Notes: generated from the sequence alone by a model not told the origin. Shown: positions 27,594 through 36,960, counted from the stretch's first letter. The stretch: DNA of 64,000 nt from Sphingopyxis sp. (GCA_017745175.1 JAGHZY010000004.1:62001-126000), one strand, 5' to 3'. A program made the numbers and translations.

Positions 27594-29765
27594 TCAGTCC
27601 GCATAATAGGGGCGATAGGCCCGCAGGAAGGTGCCGCCGCCCTCATAGCCCGCACGCTCCTGCTCGCGCACATCGACCAGCGTCAGCACCGCGCCCAGCA
27701 TCTCGGCATGGACGTCGTAGAGCCGTCGCAGCGCGACCGAAGCGGCCTTCGACGGCGTCTTGCGCCAGCGCACGAGGAACACGACACCGTCCGCCATGCT
27801 GGCGATCACGCGCGCCTCGTCGACCGGCAGCACCGGCGGCGTATCGAGGATCACGAAGTCATAGCGCTCGCGCACCTGTTCGATCAGCTCGGCCAGCCGC
27901 GGGCTTTCGGTGAGACCGATCCCCTTTGAATCGAGCCGCTGCGGCAGCAGGCAGGCGTCCGATACGCTGTCCTTGACGATCGCCTGCTCGAGCGTTGCCT
28001 CGCCCGCCAGCACCTCGTCGAGCCCGATACGCACGCCGTCTGCAAATTGCCTGCTCGACGCCCGCCGCCGCGCGTCGGCGTCGATCAGCAGCACCTTGCT
28101 TCCGGCGGCCGCCATCGCGCGCGCCAGTCCCATCGCGGTGGTGGTCTTGCCCTCGCCGGGCACGGCGGAGGTGATCGCAACGACGCGGATCGGTCGCGCC
28201 GCCTCGGCGAACTGGATCGAGGTCCGCAATGTCCGGAACGCCTCGGCATAGGTCGACTGCGGCCGCTTGAGCAGCAGCTCCGCCGGCGGCGCCGGCAGGC
28301 CCGCCTTGCGATATCCCGGCAGCGTATGGGCGTCGGGGATCGCGGCGAGCGTCGAAAGCCCGAGCGTTTCCTCGATCGCATCGCTCGTCTCGAGTCCGCG
28401 TTCGAGCAGTTGCAGCAGCACGACGAGCAGCACCCCGATGCCCAGCCCGCCGACCACGGCCATCGCGGCATAGATCAGCATGTTGGGCGAACTCGGCGCG
28501 CCCGGAACGCGTGCACGGCTGACGATATAGGCGTCGCTGCGTTCCAGCCCCGACTGCGCCACCGTCTGGCGATAGCGGTCGAGAAAGGCCTGATAGAGCG
28601 TCCGCGCGGATTCAGCGTTGCGCTCGAGTTCGCCGAGCCGCACCGACGCATTATTGTCGCTTGCGAGCTTGCCCTGCGACTGCGCGACCGACCCCGCGAG
28701 CGAACCCGCGCGCTGGCTGGCGATGCTCGCCTGGATCGAGACATTGGCGACGATGCGCTGCACCTCGGCGGCAATCGCCTCGTCGGCCGTGCGGAGCTGG
28801 TTCTGCGCCTGCAACAGCGCGGGATGACGCGGGCCGTAGCGCTTTTCGAGCGCCGCGACCTCGCGCGCCGCCTCGGCGCGCTGGGCGCGGAGCTGGCTGA
28901 CCACCGGCGAATCGAGCGAGTCGCCCAGCTCCTCACCGTTGCGCCCGCCGCCAAGCTGCGCGCGCGCGGCCGAAAGCCGTGCCTGCGCCGCGGCATTTTC
29001 CGCCTTGGCCTGGGCGAGCTGGGTCGTCAGCCCCGACAATTCCTGCTGCGTCACCGTGCTGGCCTCCGAGACCGCGAACAGATTATGCGCCGCGCGATAG
29101 GCCGCAACCTCACGCTCGGCGCCAAGTACCTGCGCACGCAATTCCTGCAGACGCTGCTCGAGAAAGCCGCGCGCACGCTGCGTCGCATAGGCCTTCGCCC
29201 CCGCCTGACCCGAAATATAATCGTCAACCAGCGCATTGGCGATCTGCGCCGCCTGTACCGGCGTGCCGCCCTCATACGAGACGCTGATCGCATAGGAGAG
29301 GCCGTCGCGCTTCACCGTCAGTCCGCCCAGCAGCGTGCCAATCGCGCGCTGGCGCCCGATCAGGTCGGGCTGCGCCGCGGGTTGCCCCGCCGCCTCGTTG
29401 AACGCCGGATCGGCGGCGAGCCGCAGCCGGTCGACGACTCGTCCGACCAGTTCGGGCGAACGCAAGGCCTGCACCTCGGTGTCGACCGCCGCCGAATCGG
29501 GATCGGTCGTCGGGACGACCGAATCGACGTTGATCACGCGCTCGGCCGTCCGCTCGAGCGCGACCTGCGCGGTGGCAAGATAACGCGGTTCGGCGACGAG
29601 CCAAGCGGCCGCGGCGATCACGATCGCCGCGAGCATCGCCGCTGACAGCACCATCCATCGCCTGCGCAACACCGCGCCGATCTGGCGCAGGTCGATCAGC
29701 GCACCGCGATCGACCTGCGGGTCCGCTTCGCGGCGGAGCGGTACGTGCCGTGTGACGGCGTCCAT
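27594..29765 (-). CDS. Wzc-type co-polymerase with tyrosine autokinase domain
   Basis: A 723-residue fused protein. Residues 1-60 hold the Wzz start and first membrane helix (39-57). A long periplasmic coiled-coil region follows (about 190-415), then the second helix (430-452) and a cytoplasmic BY-kinase. The kinase has Walker A SAVPGEGKT (533-541), Walker A' LLIDADARRR and Walker B FVILDTPP. The tail YEGGG...YRPYYAD provides autophosphorylation tyrosines. It regulates chain length and export. It sits one nt after the galU stop and upstream of the polymerase. Confidence 0.92.
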   Translation of the reverse strand: MDAVTRHVPLRREADPQVDRGALIDLRQIGAVLRRRWMVLSAAMLAAIVIAAAAWLVAEPRYLATAQVALERTAERVINVDSVVPTTDPDSAAVDTEVQALRSPELVGRVVDRLRLAADPAFNEAAGQPAAQPDLIGRQRAIGTLLGGLTVKRDGLSYAISVSYEGGTPVQAAQIANALVDDYISGQAGAKAYATQRARGFLEQRLQELRAQVLGAEREVAAYRAAHNLFAVSEASTVTQQELSGLTTQLAQAKAENAAAQARLSAARAQLGGGRNGEELGDSLDSPVVSQLRAQRAEAAREVAALEKRYGPRHPALLQAQNQLRTADEAIAAEVQRIVANVSIQASIASQRAGSLAGSVAQSQGKLASDNNASVRLGELERNAESARTLYQAFLDRYRQTVAQSGLERSDAYIVSRARVPGAPSSPNMLIYAAMAVVGGLGIGVLLVVLLQLLERGLETSDAIEETLGLSTLAAIPDAHTLPGYRKAGLPAPPAELLLKRPQSTYAEAFRTLRTSIQFAEAARPIRVVAITSAVPGEGKTTTAMGLARAMAAAGSKVLLIDADARRRASSRQFADGVRIGLDEVLAGEATLEQAIVKDSVSDACLLPQRLDSKGIGLTESPRLAELIEQVRERYDFVILDTPPVLPVDEARVIASMADGVVFLVRWRKTPSKAASVALRRLYDVHAEMLGAVLTLVDVREQERAGYEGGGTFLRAYRPYYAD

Positions 29766-29766
29766 A

Positions 29767-30624
29767 TCACGCCGCAGCCAGGAAGGCGCGTACCGCCGGC
29801 GCGATATCCGGCCGTTCGAGCGCCAGTGCCAGCGTTGCGGTCACGAAACCGCTCTTGTCGCCGCAATCATAGCGCTTTCCCGCAAAGGTGACGCCGTGGA
29901 AGGGCTGCTGGCCGATCATCCGCGCCAGCGCGTCGGTCAGCTGGATCTCGCCACCGGCGCCCTCTTCCTGACTGCCGAGCACGTGCATCACCTCGGGCTG
30001 GAGGATATAGCGGCCGATGATGGCAAGCCGCGAGGGCGCGACCTCCGGCGCGGGCTTCTCGACCAACCCCTTCACCTCGGTGATCGCACCGAATTGGGCG
30101 CCCGGGGTGACGATGCCATATTTTTGCGTGTCGCCCGCCGCGACTTCCTCGGTGCAGATCAGGTTGCCGCCGAGTTCCTCATGGGCATCGACCATCTGTT
30201 TGAGACAGCCCGGCGCGCCGACCATCAGATCGTCGGGCAGCAGCACCGCAAAGGGTTCGTCGCCGACAAGGCGGCGCGCGCACCACACGGCGTGCCCGAG
30301 CCCGAGCGGCTCCTGCTGGCGCACGATGGTGATATCGCCGGGCGACGGCCGCGTGCCGTCGAGCGCCGCGAGCGACTTGCCGCGCCGCGCCATCGCCTCC
30401 TCGAGCTCGAAGGCATGATCGAAATGATCCTCGATCAGGCTCTTGCCGCGACTGGTCACAAAGATGAACTGCTCGATTCCCGCCTCGCGCGCCTCGTCAA
30501 CGGCATATTGGATCAGCGGCCGGTCGACGACGGGCAGCATCTCCTTCGGCATCGACTTGGTCGCCGGAAGGAACCGGGTTCCAAGGCCGCCGATGGGGAA
30601 CACGGCCTTGCGTATCTTTCGCAT
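29767..30624 (-). CDS. galU: UTP-glucose-1-phosphate uridylyltransferase
   Basis: A 285-residue enzyme that makes UDP-glucose. The signature is FPIGGLGTRFLPATKSMPKEMLPVVDRPLIQY, then QQEPLGLGHAVW, LLPDDLM and EIQLTDALARM. The chosen ATG at 30624 is preceded by AAAGGGTG; an open frame further upstream is not conserved. UDP-glucose feeds the ugd product at 33370-34710. The upstream gap holds an inverted repeat of the CTGC/GCAG type. Confidence 0.95.
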   Translation of the reverse strand: MRKIRKAVFPIGGLGTRFLPATKSMPKEMLPVVDRPLIQYAVDEAREAGIEQFIFVTSRGKSLIEDHFDHAFELEEAMARRGKSLAALDGTRPSPGDITIVRQQEPLGLGHAVWCARRLVGDEPFAVLLPDDLMVGAPGCLKQMVDAHEELGGNLICTEEVAAGDTQKYGIVTPGAQFGAITEVKGLVEKPAPEVAPSRLAIIGRYILQPEVMHVLGSQEEGAGGEIQLTDALARMIGQQPFHGVTFAGKRYDCGDKSGFVTATLALALERPDIAPAVRAFLAAA

Positions 30625-30727
30625 CTTTTCACCCTTTTCTGGTCGCTGGGTTCCCCCCCAATTAACCAGCATTCGGATTTGCAGACACGATCGCCACGTG
30701 CTGACAGGAACGACGTGCGCCTTTTCG

Positions 30728-30738
30728 CTGCATTGCAG
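30728..30738. promoter_or_regulatory. CTGC-N3-GCAG element upstream of galU
   Basis: CTGCATTGCAG, extended by G and C to GCTGCATTGCAGC, is a perfect inverted repeat about 104 nt before the galU start, in the 157-nt gap after the beta-helix gene. It belongs to the element family found throughout locus B and before the acetyl-CoA acetyltransferase gene. Confidence 0.5.
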
Positions 30739-30781
30739 CAAGAGCCCGGCGTCGAAGCGTGTGCAAACTGCGTCAGTCCAT

Positions 30782-31720
30782 TCAGAGCGTTGGAGGTGTC
30801 CCGGCAAAGGACACTCCGCCCGGGACCGATCCCCCGCCCCGCGATCGCACCAGCGGCGTGCCTGGCGGCACCCGGATATCGTGCGAGCCGATGATGATTT
30901 TCGCTGCCCCGTCGTGAACGTCGAAGATCGGCCAGCCACGATCGCTCTTCACCACCAGATGCTCGATATGGATGACCGGCGGCTCGCCTGCGCCCCCCCC
31001 GCCCATGATCGAAAAATGATTGGTATCGCCGATGCCGCCGATCCGCACGGGATCGACGCTGGTGATGCGGGTCGCGCGGATGCTCGACCAGAGGCGGAAA
31101 TTGCGCGCGTTGCGACCGCTGATGCAATCGTCGAGCAGCGTCCCGGTCGATTTCAGGTCGAACCCGCCGTCGCTGTTGTCCCATGCAGCGCATTGGCGGA
31201 ACAGGAAGCGTGCGTTGCCGCGTTCGGTCGAGAAACCGTCGCCGTTCCAATATTGCCTTGCCTTGCGCCGCCACCGGAACCCGCGCATGACGCAGCGCTC
31301 GATCCGGAAGTCGTGCGCGGTACCGGCAAAGGCGATGCCGACCGGCAAATCGGTCGCGCCGGTGGTCAATATGCCGCTCGCGCTGACATCCTCGATCACC
31401 CCGTCATGGCTGTCATAGCGGATACGGGCAAAGCTGCGCTCGAGGCCGGTGGCCATCGCGCCGCGCACGCGCAGCCCGACGCAACTCGCCTCCGCCAGCC
31501 CCGCTGCCGCGCTGTTCTCGATGACCCGATAGCCGCCCGTCACCCGGATGTCGGCGATTTGCAGATCGCGGACCGGTTCGCGGATCAGGAACAGCCCGTT
31601 GCCGACATCGCGCGCGTGCACACCGCGATAGGCGGCGCCCGACCGGACGACATAGACCGGTTCGCCCCCAGCGGCGATCCGGACAGGTTTCACTGCGGAA
31701 CGGGAGGAAATGTCGGCCAT
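30782..31720 (-). CDS. Right-handed parallel beta-helix protein
   Basis: A 312-residue protein with repeated short strands ending in Asp/Asn-rich turns (for example IADIRVTGGYRVIENSAAAG, DCISGRNARNFRLWSS, ITSVDPVRIGGIGDTN), the pattern of pectate-lyase-like beta-helices. No signal peptide is evident. Beta-helix proteins in EPS loci are often lyases or epimerases, but no catalytic set is certain here, so the enzymatic role is unassigned. It lies between the ALDH-like gene and galU. Confidence 0.65.
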   Translation of the reverse strand: MADISSRSAVKPVRIAAGGEPVYVVRSGAAYRGVHARDVGNGLFLIREPVRDLQIADIRVTGGYRVIENSAAAGLAEASCVGLRVRGAMATGLERSFARIRYDSHDGVIEDVSASGILTTGATDLPVGIAFAGTAHDFRIERCVMRGFRWRRKARQYWNGDGFSTERGNARFLFRQCAAWDNSDGGFDLKSTGTLLDDCISGRNARNFRLWSSIRATRITSVDPVRIGGIGDTNHFSIMGGGGAGEPPVIHIEHLVVKSDRGWPIFDVHDGAAKIIIGSHDIRVPPGTPLVRSRGGGSVPGGVSFAGTPPTL

Positions 31721-31761
31721 GCGGCACCGATAACCGGCCGCCCGCCGCCGGTACCAGCATG

Positions 31762-31772
31762 CTGCGGCGCAG
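31762..31772. promoter_or_regulatory. CTGC-N3-GCAG element upstream of the beta-helix gene
   Basis: CTGCGGCGCAG, within TGCTGCGGCGCAGCG (31760-31774), is an inverted repeat in the 68-nt gap before the beta-helix gene. It matches 12 of 15 positions of the galU-side element read on the minus strand. Confidence 0.4.
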
Positions 31773-31788
31773 CGTGGCGCGCCCGGGG

Positions 31789-33069
31789 TCAGCGCATCGC
31801 GGGCGCCGCGTCCCCCAGGTCGTCGCCGCCTTCGCTCGCAGCCGGGCGACGGAAGCGGGACAGCGCCGGCCGACAGACGTGCCGGACGCGGCTGAAACGG
31901 CGGAATCCGGCCTCGCCGTCCCCGACATTCAGCGTCAGGTCGCGGTCGATTTTCGCCATGGACAGGGCTCGACCATCGATCGCGATAGCCGAAGACAGCG
32001 TATGATCGAGCACGCGCCGGCGTTCGGCGGCCTCCCGGCCGAAATAATAGATGGCGATGGGAGGCGGCCGGCGATGGATCACCGCGATGGCATCGTCGAC
32101 CCGCGCATAATTGCGCAGCGGCAGGATCGATCCGCCTATTTCTTCCTGCATCACCAGCATGTCGTCGCTGGCATGGCGGATGATATAAAGCGGTGCGCCC
32201 ACGCCGCGGGGCGCGGCCTCCATCACTTCGCCGCCCCGCGCGCGCGCGTCATCGAGCAGGTGCGCCATCCGCTCGCGCTCGGCGTCGGTCAGCGGCGTTC
32301 CGGTCGCTCCCGGCCGCATCGCCGCGCGCCACAGCCAGGAAGCGACGGCTTCCTCCTGCTCCTCGGGAACGAGAAGATAGTCGGGCGCGAGCGGGGCCCG
32401 GCCACCCTTGAGCCGCTTGCGCGCGACGATATTGTCTGCCGCCTTTGCAAAATCGGCCGAGCGCCCGAGGATCACCGGCGATTTGCCCGAGCGTGCCATC
32501 GTCAGGTCGCCATCCTCCTGCGGATCGCTCGTCACCGTCAGATCGCAACCGGCGCCGGGCAAAACGCCCTCGGCCGTGATCGCGAGCTCGAGGGGATCGA
32601 AATAGCGCTCGGCCAGTTCGCCGAGGAGGCGGGTCAGTGCGGGCGATGCAGCGTCCAGCTTGAGTATGACCCGATTGCCGGCAGCAAGCGCGCTCGCGAG
32701 GATATTCGTCGTCCGGAGCAACGGCATCGACGCGGGTGCCGAGATGCCGACCACGCCGATCGGCAGATATTCGGTATAGTTCCCGCTCCGTCCGAGCCGC
32801 GCGAGCAGGCTCTGCCCGCGCTCGGGGCGCATCCAGCTGCTCACCCCGTCCGACGCGGCGCGCAGCGCTGCCAGTGCCGGCAACACCTCGGTGAGTCGTG
32901 CCGATTCCGAATCCTGATTCGGCTGGTCGGCCGCGAGCGCATCACACAGCGCAGCGGCATTTTCCTCGATCATCAGCACCGCTCGCCCCAGCCGGTCGCG
33001 GCGAATGGCCAGCGACACCGGCAGGTCGGCGAAAAATGCCGCGCGTTGCGCCTCCAGCATCCTTCCCAT
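31789..33069 (-). CDS. Aldehyde-dehydrogenase-fold protein lacking catalytic residues (pseudoenzyme)
   Basis: A 426-residue intact frame that aligns by eye with the coniferyl-aldehyde-dehydrogenase-like enzyme at 60468-61922 (shared GVVG, LAAGNR, GKSP, LAPDYLLV, MQEEI, YYFG). Every catalytic position differs. WNFP, with the oxyanion Asn, is ASMP. LELGGKSP, with the general-base Glu, is MARSGKSP (Ala192). GQICLAPDY, with the nucleophile Cys, is GRAPLAPDY (Pro226). The FTGATSVG NAD loop region is shortened and EIFGP is EIGGS. It therefore cannot be a normal dehydrogenase. It diverges from ugd and heads the leftward galU operon. A structural or regulatory role, or recent decay without frameshift, are the alternatives. 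Confidence 0.8.
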   Translation of the reverse strand: MGRMLEAQRAAFFADLPVSLAIRRDRLGRAVLMIEENAAALCDALAADQPNQDSESARLTEVLPALAALRAASDGVSSWMRPERGQSLLARLGRSGNYTEYLPIGVVGISAPASMPLLRTTNILASALAAGNRVILKLDAASPALTRLLGELAERYFDPLELAITAEGVLPGAGCDLTVTSDPQEDGDLTMARSGKSPVILGRSADFAKAADNIVARKRLKGGRAPLAPDYLLVPEEQEEAVASWLWRAAMRPGATGTPLTDAERERMAHLLDDARARGGEVMEAAPRGVGAPLYIIRHASDDMLVMQEEIGGSILPLRNYARVDDAIAVIHRRPPPIAIYYFGREAAERRRVLDHTLSSAIAIDGRALSMAKIDRDLTLNVGDGEAGFRRFSRVRHVCRPALSRFRRPAASEGGDDLGDAAPAMR

Positions 33070-33369
33070 CCCACAGCTTGTCCTGTTCGGCTTCTAATCC
33101 GCCGATGACGCGTGGCAAGTTCAAGTCGAAACGTTTCGTCGCAAGGGAGCGAATTGGCCCGTCGATCGTTTGAGCGAAGTCTCGAGCTATCCCCCTATAA
33201 ACGATTGCATTTTTTCGAACTGTCCCGTTTTGAATCGCAATCGGGACGATATTCGTTTCGCCTTCCAATTGCCTCTTCTCAAAGCTGGCAAGTTGACCCT
33301 CGACCACCGGAACGCGATTGTTCGCAGGCGCAGCAAAAATCGCCTTCATACAAAAGGGAGCAACGCGTA
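33070..33369. promoter_or_regulatory. Divergent promoter region, ALDH-like operon / ugd operon
   Basis: A 300-nt gap with no supported gene. It holds two nested inverted repeats: CGATTGC (33202-33208) with GCAATCG (33237-33243), and GTCCCG (33222-33227) with CGGGAC (33242-33247). A TGC-type element lies at 33319-33335. A T-rich patch (CATTTTTTCGAAC, 33209-33221) lies between the outer arms. Confidence 0.4.
33319..33335. promoter_or_regulatory. TGC-type element upstream of ugd
   Basis: On the minus strand it reads TGCTGCGCCTGCGAACA, 35 nt before the ugd start. It matches the element at 45199 in 15 of 17 positions and fits the form CTGC-N4-GC(A/G). Confidence 0.45.
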
Positions 33370-34710
33370 ATGCGTATCGTAATGATCGGGTCCGGCTATG
33401 TCGGGCTCGTTTCGGGCGCGTGTTTTGCCGATTTCGGCCATCATGTGACCTGCGTCGACAAGGATGCGAACAAGATCGCCCGGCTGCGCGCCGGGGGCAT
33501 CCCCATCTATGAGCCCGGTCTCGACGATCTGGTCGCGCGCAACGTCGCGGCGGGCAACCTGACCTTCACGACCGATCTTTCGGACGCCGTCGGCGCCGCC
33601 GACGTCGTGTTCATCGCGGTCGGCACCCCCAGCCGCCGCGGCGACGGTCACGCCGACCTGTCCTACGTTCATGGCGCGGCGCGGGAGATCGCCGCGGCGC
33701 TCGATGGCTTTACCGTCGTCGTCACCAAATCGACCGTGCCCGTGGGCACCGGCGACGAGGTCGAGCGGATCATCCGCGAAAGCAATCCGGCCGCCGAGTT
33801 CGCGGTCGCCTCCAACCCCGAATTCCTGCGCGAGGGCGCGGCGATCGAGGATTTCAAACGCCCTGACCGGGTGGTGATCGGCATCGAGGATGCCCGCGCC
33901 CGCGCACCGCTGGAAGAGGTCTATCGCCCGCTCTCGCTGAACAAGGCGCCGATCGTCTTCACCCGGCGGCGCACCAGCGAACTGATCAAATATGCGGCCA
34001 ACGCCTTCCTCGCGATGAAGATCACCTACATCAACGAGATGGCGGACCTGTGCGAACGCGTCGGCGCCGACGTCCAGGAGGTCGCACGCGGCATCGGGCT
34101 CGACAACCGGATCGGCGCCAAGTTCCTGAATGCCGGGCCGGGCTATGGCGGCTCCTGCTTCCCGAAGGACACGCTCGCGCTGATGAAGACGGCGCAGGAT
34201 CACGACGCGCCGCTGCGCCTCATCGAGGCGACCGTCGCGGTGAACGAACAGCGCAAGCGCGCGATGGGCCGCAAGGTGATCGCCGCGATGAACGGACAGG
34301 TGCGCGGCCGCACCGTCGCGGTGCTCGGCCTGACCTTCAAGCCGAATACCGACGATATGCGCGACGCGCCGTCGATTGCGATCATCCAGGCGCTACAGGA
34401 TGCCGGCGCCCGGATCCGCGCCTTCGATCCCGAGGGGATGGCCGCCGCAGATCTGGTGCTCAAGGATGTCGAATATGCCGCCTCGCCCTACGCCGCGGCC
34501 GAGGGCGCCGCGGTGACGGTAATCGTGACCGAGTGGGACGCCTTCCGCGCGCTCGACCTTGCACGCCTCAAGGCGGCGATGGCCGAACCGGTGCTCGTCG
34601 ACCTTCGCAACATCTACCCGCCTGCGCGGATCGAGGAAGCCGGCTTCACCTACATCGGCATCGGCCGGCCCGACCAGCCGGAAATCTCCAGCGAAAGGCA
34701 GGCAGCGTGA
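33370..34710 (+). CDS. ugd: UDP-glucose 6-dehydrogenase
   Basis: A 446-residue enzyme that oxidises UDP-glucose to UDP-glucuronate. It has the N-terminal Rossmann MIGSGYVGLVSGACF, VAVGTPS-type AVGTPSRRGDG, STVPVGTGD, SNPEFLREG, the substrate-domain ELIKYAANAFLAMKITYINE, the catalytic-Cys block GPGYGGSCFPKDT and a C-terminal GLTFKPNTDDMRDAPS. The ATG at 33370 has AGGGAG 12 nt upstream; codons before it are not conserved. Its product is the likely substrate of the epimerase that follows with a GTGA overlap. Confidence 0.95.
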   Translation: MRIVMIGSGYVGLVSGACFADFGHHVTCVDKDANKIARLRAGGIPIYEPGLDDLVARNVAAGNLTFTTDLSDAVGAADVVFIAVGTPSRRGDGHADLSYVHGAAREIAAALDGFTVVVTKSTVPVGTGDEVERIIRESNPAAEFAVASNPEFLREGAAIEDFKRPDRVVIGIEDARARAPLEEVYRPLSLNKAPIVFTRRRTSELIKYAANAFLAMKITYINEMADLCERVGADVQEVARGIGLDNRIGAKFLNAGPGYGGSCFPKDTLALMKTAQDHDAPLRLIEATVAVNEQRKRAMGRKVIAAMNGQVRGRTVAVLGLTFKPNTDDMRDAPSIAIIQALQDAGARIRAFDPEGMAAADLVLKDVEYAASPYAAAEGAAVTVIVTEWDAFRALDLARLKAAMAEPVLVDLRNIYPPARIEEAGFTYIGIGRPDQPEISSERQAA

Positions 34711-35720
34711 CCAAGCCTGGCCCCATATTGGTGACGGGCGCGGCGGGCTTTATCGGCCACGCCGTGTCCGAACGGCTCCTCGCGCGCGGCGAACGCGTGC
34801 TCGGGCTCGACAATTTCACCGACTATTACGACGTCGCGCTCAAAAAGGCGCGTACCGCACGGCTGGTCGACAATTTCAACTTCCGGCTGATCGACGGCGA
34901 TATCGCGAGCCCCGGGCTGGTCAGCGAGCTGGTCAAAGCGAATGGTATCCGCCGGATCGTCCACCTCGCCGCGCAGGCCGGGGTGCGCTACAGCCTCGAA
35001 AATCCGTTCGCCTATGAGCATAGCAACCTCAAGGGGCATCTCGCGGTGCTCGAGGCCGCGCGGCACGCCGGCGACATCGAGCATCTCGTCTATGCCTCGT
35101 CGAGTTCGGTCTATGGCGAGCGCCCGCTCGGCGGCACCGGCTTCCGCGAGGACGAGCCGTGCACCGCGCCGGTGTCGCTCTACGCGGCGACCAAGCGCAG
35201 CTGCGAACTGATGAGCGAGAGCTATGCCAAGCTCTATCGCCTGCCGCTCAGCGGGCTGCGTTTCTTCACCGTTTATGGCCCGTGGGGCCGGCCCGACATG
35301 GCCTATTACGGTTTCGCGCAGAAAATCCTGCTCGGCCAGCCGATCGAGGTGTTCGGCGAGGGCCGGATGGCGCGCGACTTCACCTATATCGACGATATCG
35401 TCGACGGCGTGGTCGGCGTGCTCGACCGGCCCGCGGCGGGCGGCGAGAACCGGCTGCTCAACATCGGCGACTGCAATCCCGTAGGATTGATGGATATGAT
35501 CTCGCTGCTCGAACGCGCGCTCGGCCGGCCGGCGGTCAAGCTGATGCGGCCGATGCAGCCGGGCGACGTGACCGCGACCTATGCCGACATTTCGGCGATC
35601 AACACGCTCACCGGATACAGCCCCAAGGTGCCGCTGGCGCGCGGCATCGAGCGGTTCGTCGACTGGTATCTCAGCGAAATAGAAAATGGTGGAAGAGGGC
35701 CGATGGCAGCGGTGGCCTGA
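34707..35720 (+). CDS. NAD-dependent UDP-sugar epimerase, probably UDP-glucuronate 4-epimerase
   Basis: A 337-residue extended SDR protein starting at GTG 34707 inside the ugd stop. It has VTGAAGFIGHAVSERLL, GLDNFTDYYDVALKKAR, HLAAQAGVRYSLENP, ASSSSVYGE, the YAATK Tyr/Lys pair and FFTVYGPWGRPDMA. The DNFTDYYD and GVRYS blocks are those of UDP-GlcA 4-epimerases, so UDP-galacturonate is the likely product. Locus B therefore probably makes an acidic polymer. Confidence 0.88.
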   Translation: MTKPGPILVTGAAGFIGHAVSERLLARGERVLGLDNFTDYYDVALKKARTARLVDNFNFRLIDGDIASPGLVSELVKANGIRRIVHLAAQAGVRYSLENPFAYEHSNLKGHLAVLEAARHAGDIEHLVYASSSSVYGERPLGGTGFREDEPCTAPVSLYAATKRSCELMSESYAKLYRLPLSGLRFFTVYGPWGRPDMAYYGFAQKILLGQPIEVFGEGRMARDFTYIDDIVDGVVGVLDRPAAGGENRLLNIGDCNPVGLMDMISLLERALGRPAVKLMRPMQPGDVTATYADISAINTLTGYSPKVPLARGIERFVDWYLSEIENGGRGPMAAVA

Positions 35721-35757
35721 GCCGGACAATCTGGCCGGGCGCGATCTGGAGTTTATG

Positions 35758-36951
35758 ATGCTGCAACGGACGAGTGTGCCTTCCGGCGATCCCGCGGGAC
35801 CGCCCGTCATCTGTGTGACCGGCCTCCGCGGTTTCCCGCATGTGATGGGCGGGATCGAAAGCCATTGCGAGGAACTGCTGCCGCGGATCAAGACGCTTTG
35901 GCCCGATCACCGGTCGGTGGTGCTCGGCCGGGCGCCCTATCTGCCCGAACGCGAGGGCGAGCATCGCGGGGTCGAGATTATCGGCATCCCCTGCCCGCGC
36001 TCGCAGCATTTCGAGGCGGTCGTCTCGACCTTCCTCTCGGTCCTGTCCGCCCGCAAGCGCGGTGCCGGGCTGATCCACATCCACGCGATCGGCCCCGGCC
36101 TGCTCGCGCCGGTCGCGCGGTTGCTCGGCCTGAAGGTCGTCGTGACGCACCACGGCACCGACTATCATCGTGCCAAATGGGGCCTGTTCGCGCGGAGCGC
36201 GTTGCGCGCGGGCGAGTGGCTGGCGCTCAACTTCGCCAACCGGGTCATAGCGGTCTCGCCTTCGCTCGCCGCGCAGCTACGACAGAGTTTCCCGAAACGC
36301 GCGGAGACGATTTCCTATATTCCCAACGGCACGTCCGACCTGCCGGGCGATGCCGATCCCGCGCTGATCCTCGAACGGCTGGGGCTGGAGGACGGCAATT
36401 TCCTTCTCGCGGTCGCGCGGCTCGTCCCCGAAAAGGGGCTGCATGACCTGATCGATGCCCATAAACGGTCGAACTGCAAAGCGAAGCTCGTGATCGCGGG
36501 CTCGGCCGATCATGAAAGCGATTATGCCCGCGAACTGCTCGCGCGCACCAGCGACCGCGTGATCTTCGCCGGCGTCCAGTCGCGCGCGACGCTGAAATGC
36601 CTCTACGAGCGTTGTGCGCTGTTCGTGATGCCGTCCTATCATGAAGGGCTGCCGATCGCGGCGCTCGAGGCGGCGAGCTGCGGCGCGCGCATGTTGCTGA
36701 GCGACATCCCCGCCAACCTCGACATCGGGCTCGAGGCCGCGAATTATTTCCCCGTCGGCGATGTCGAAGCGCTGACGCAGCGGCTGGGCGTCGATTGCGC
36801 CGAATTCGGGATCGATCATGACAGCGTTCGCGCGCGCTTCAGCTGGGACAAGGCGGCGGAAGACACGCTCGGCGTCTATCGCGCCGCGCTCGCCGAACGC
36901 CCGGCGGCCGCGCGCCGCTCTCCGACCAGTCCCGGCGTCGTCGAAGCCTAG
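35758..36951 (+). CDS. Family 4 glycosyltransferase (DUF1972-type N-terminus)
   Basis: A 397-residue GT-B enzyme. The N-terminal VTGLRGFPHVMGGIESHCEEL is the GxRGxP...GGxE block of the DUF1972/rhamnosyltransferase group. VVVTHHGTDYHRAKWG and AVARLVPEKGLHDLI follow, and HEGLPIAALEAA gives the E-x7-E motif. GGAG precedes two adjacent ATGs (35755, 35758); the second has better spacing. It is third in the ugd operon. Confidence 0.85.
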   Translation: MLQRTSVPSGDPAGPPVICVTGLRGFPHVMGGIESHCEELLPRIKTLWPDHRSVVLGRAPYLPEREGEHRGVEIIGIPCPRSQHFEAVVSTFLSVLSARKRGAGLIHIHAIGPGLLAPVARLLGLKVVVTHHGTDYHRAKWGLFARSALRAGEWLALNFANRVIAVSPSLAAQLRQSFPKRAETISYIPNGTSDLPGDADPALILERLGLEDGNFLLAVARLVPEKGLHDLIDAHKRSNCKAKLVIAGSADHESDYARELLARTSDRVIFAGVQSRATLKCLYERCALFVMPSYHEGLPIAALEAASCGARMLLSDIPANLDIGLEAANYFPVGDVEALTQRLGVDCAEFGIDHDSVRARFSWDKAAEDTLGVYRAALAERPAAARRSPTSPGVVEA

Positions 36952-36960
36952 GGTCAGGCC

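Noticed and set aside
30625..30939. An N-terminal extension of galU to 30939
   Set aside because: The extra residues have no family similarity and the conserved protein starts after AAAGGGTG at ATG 30624.
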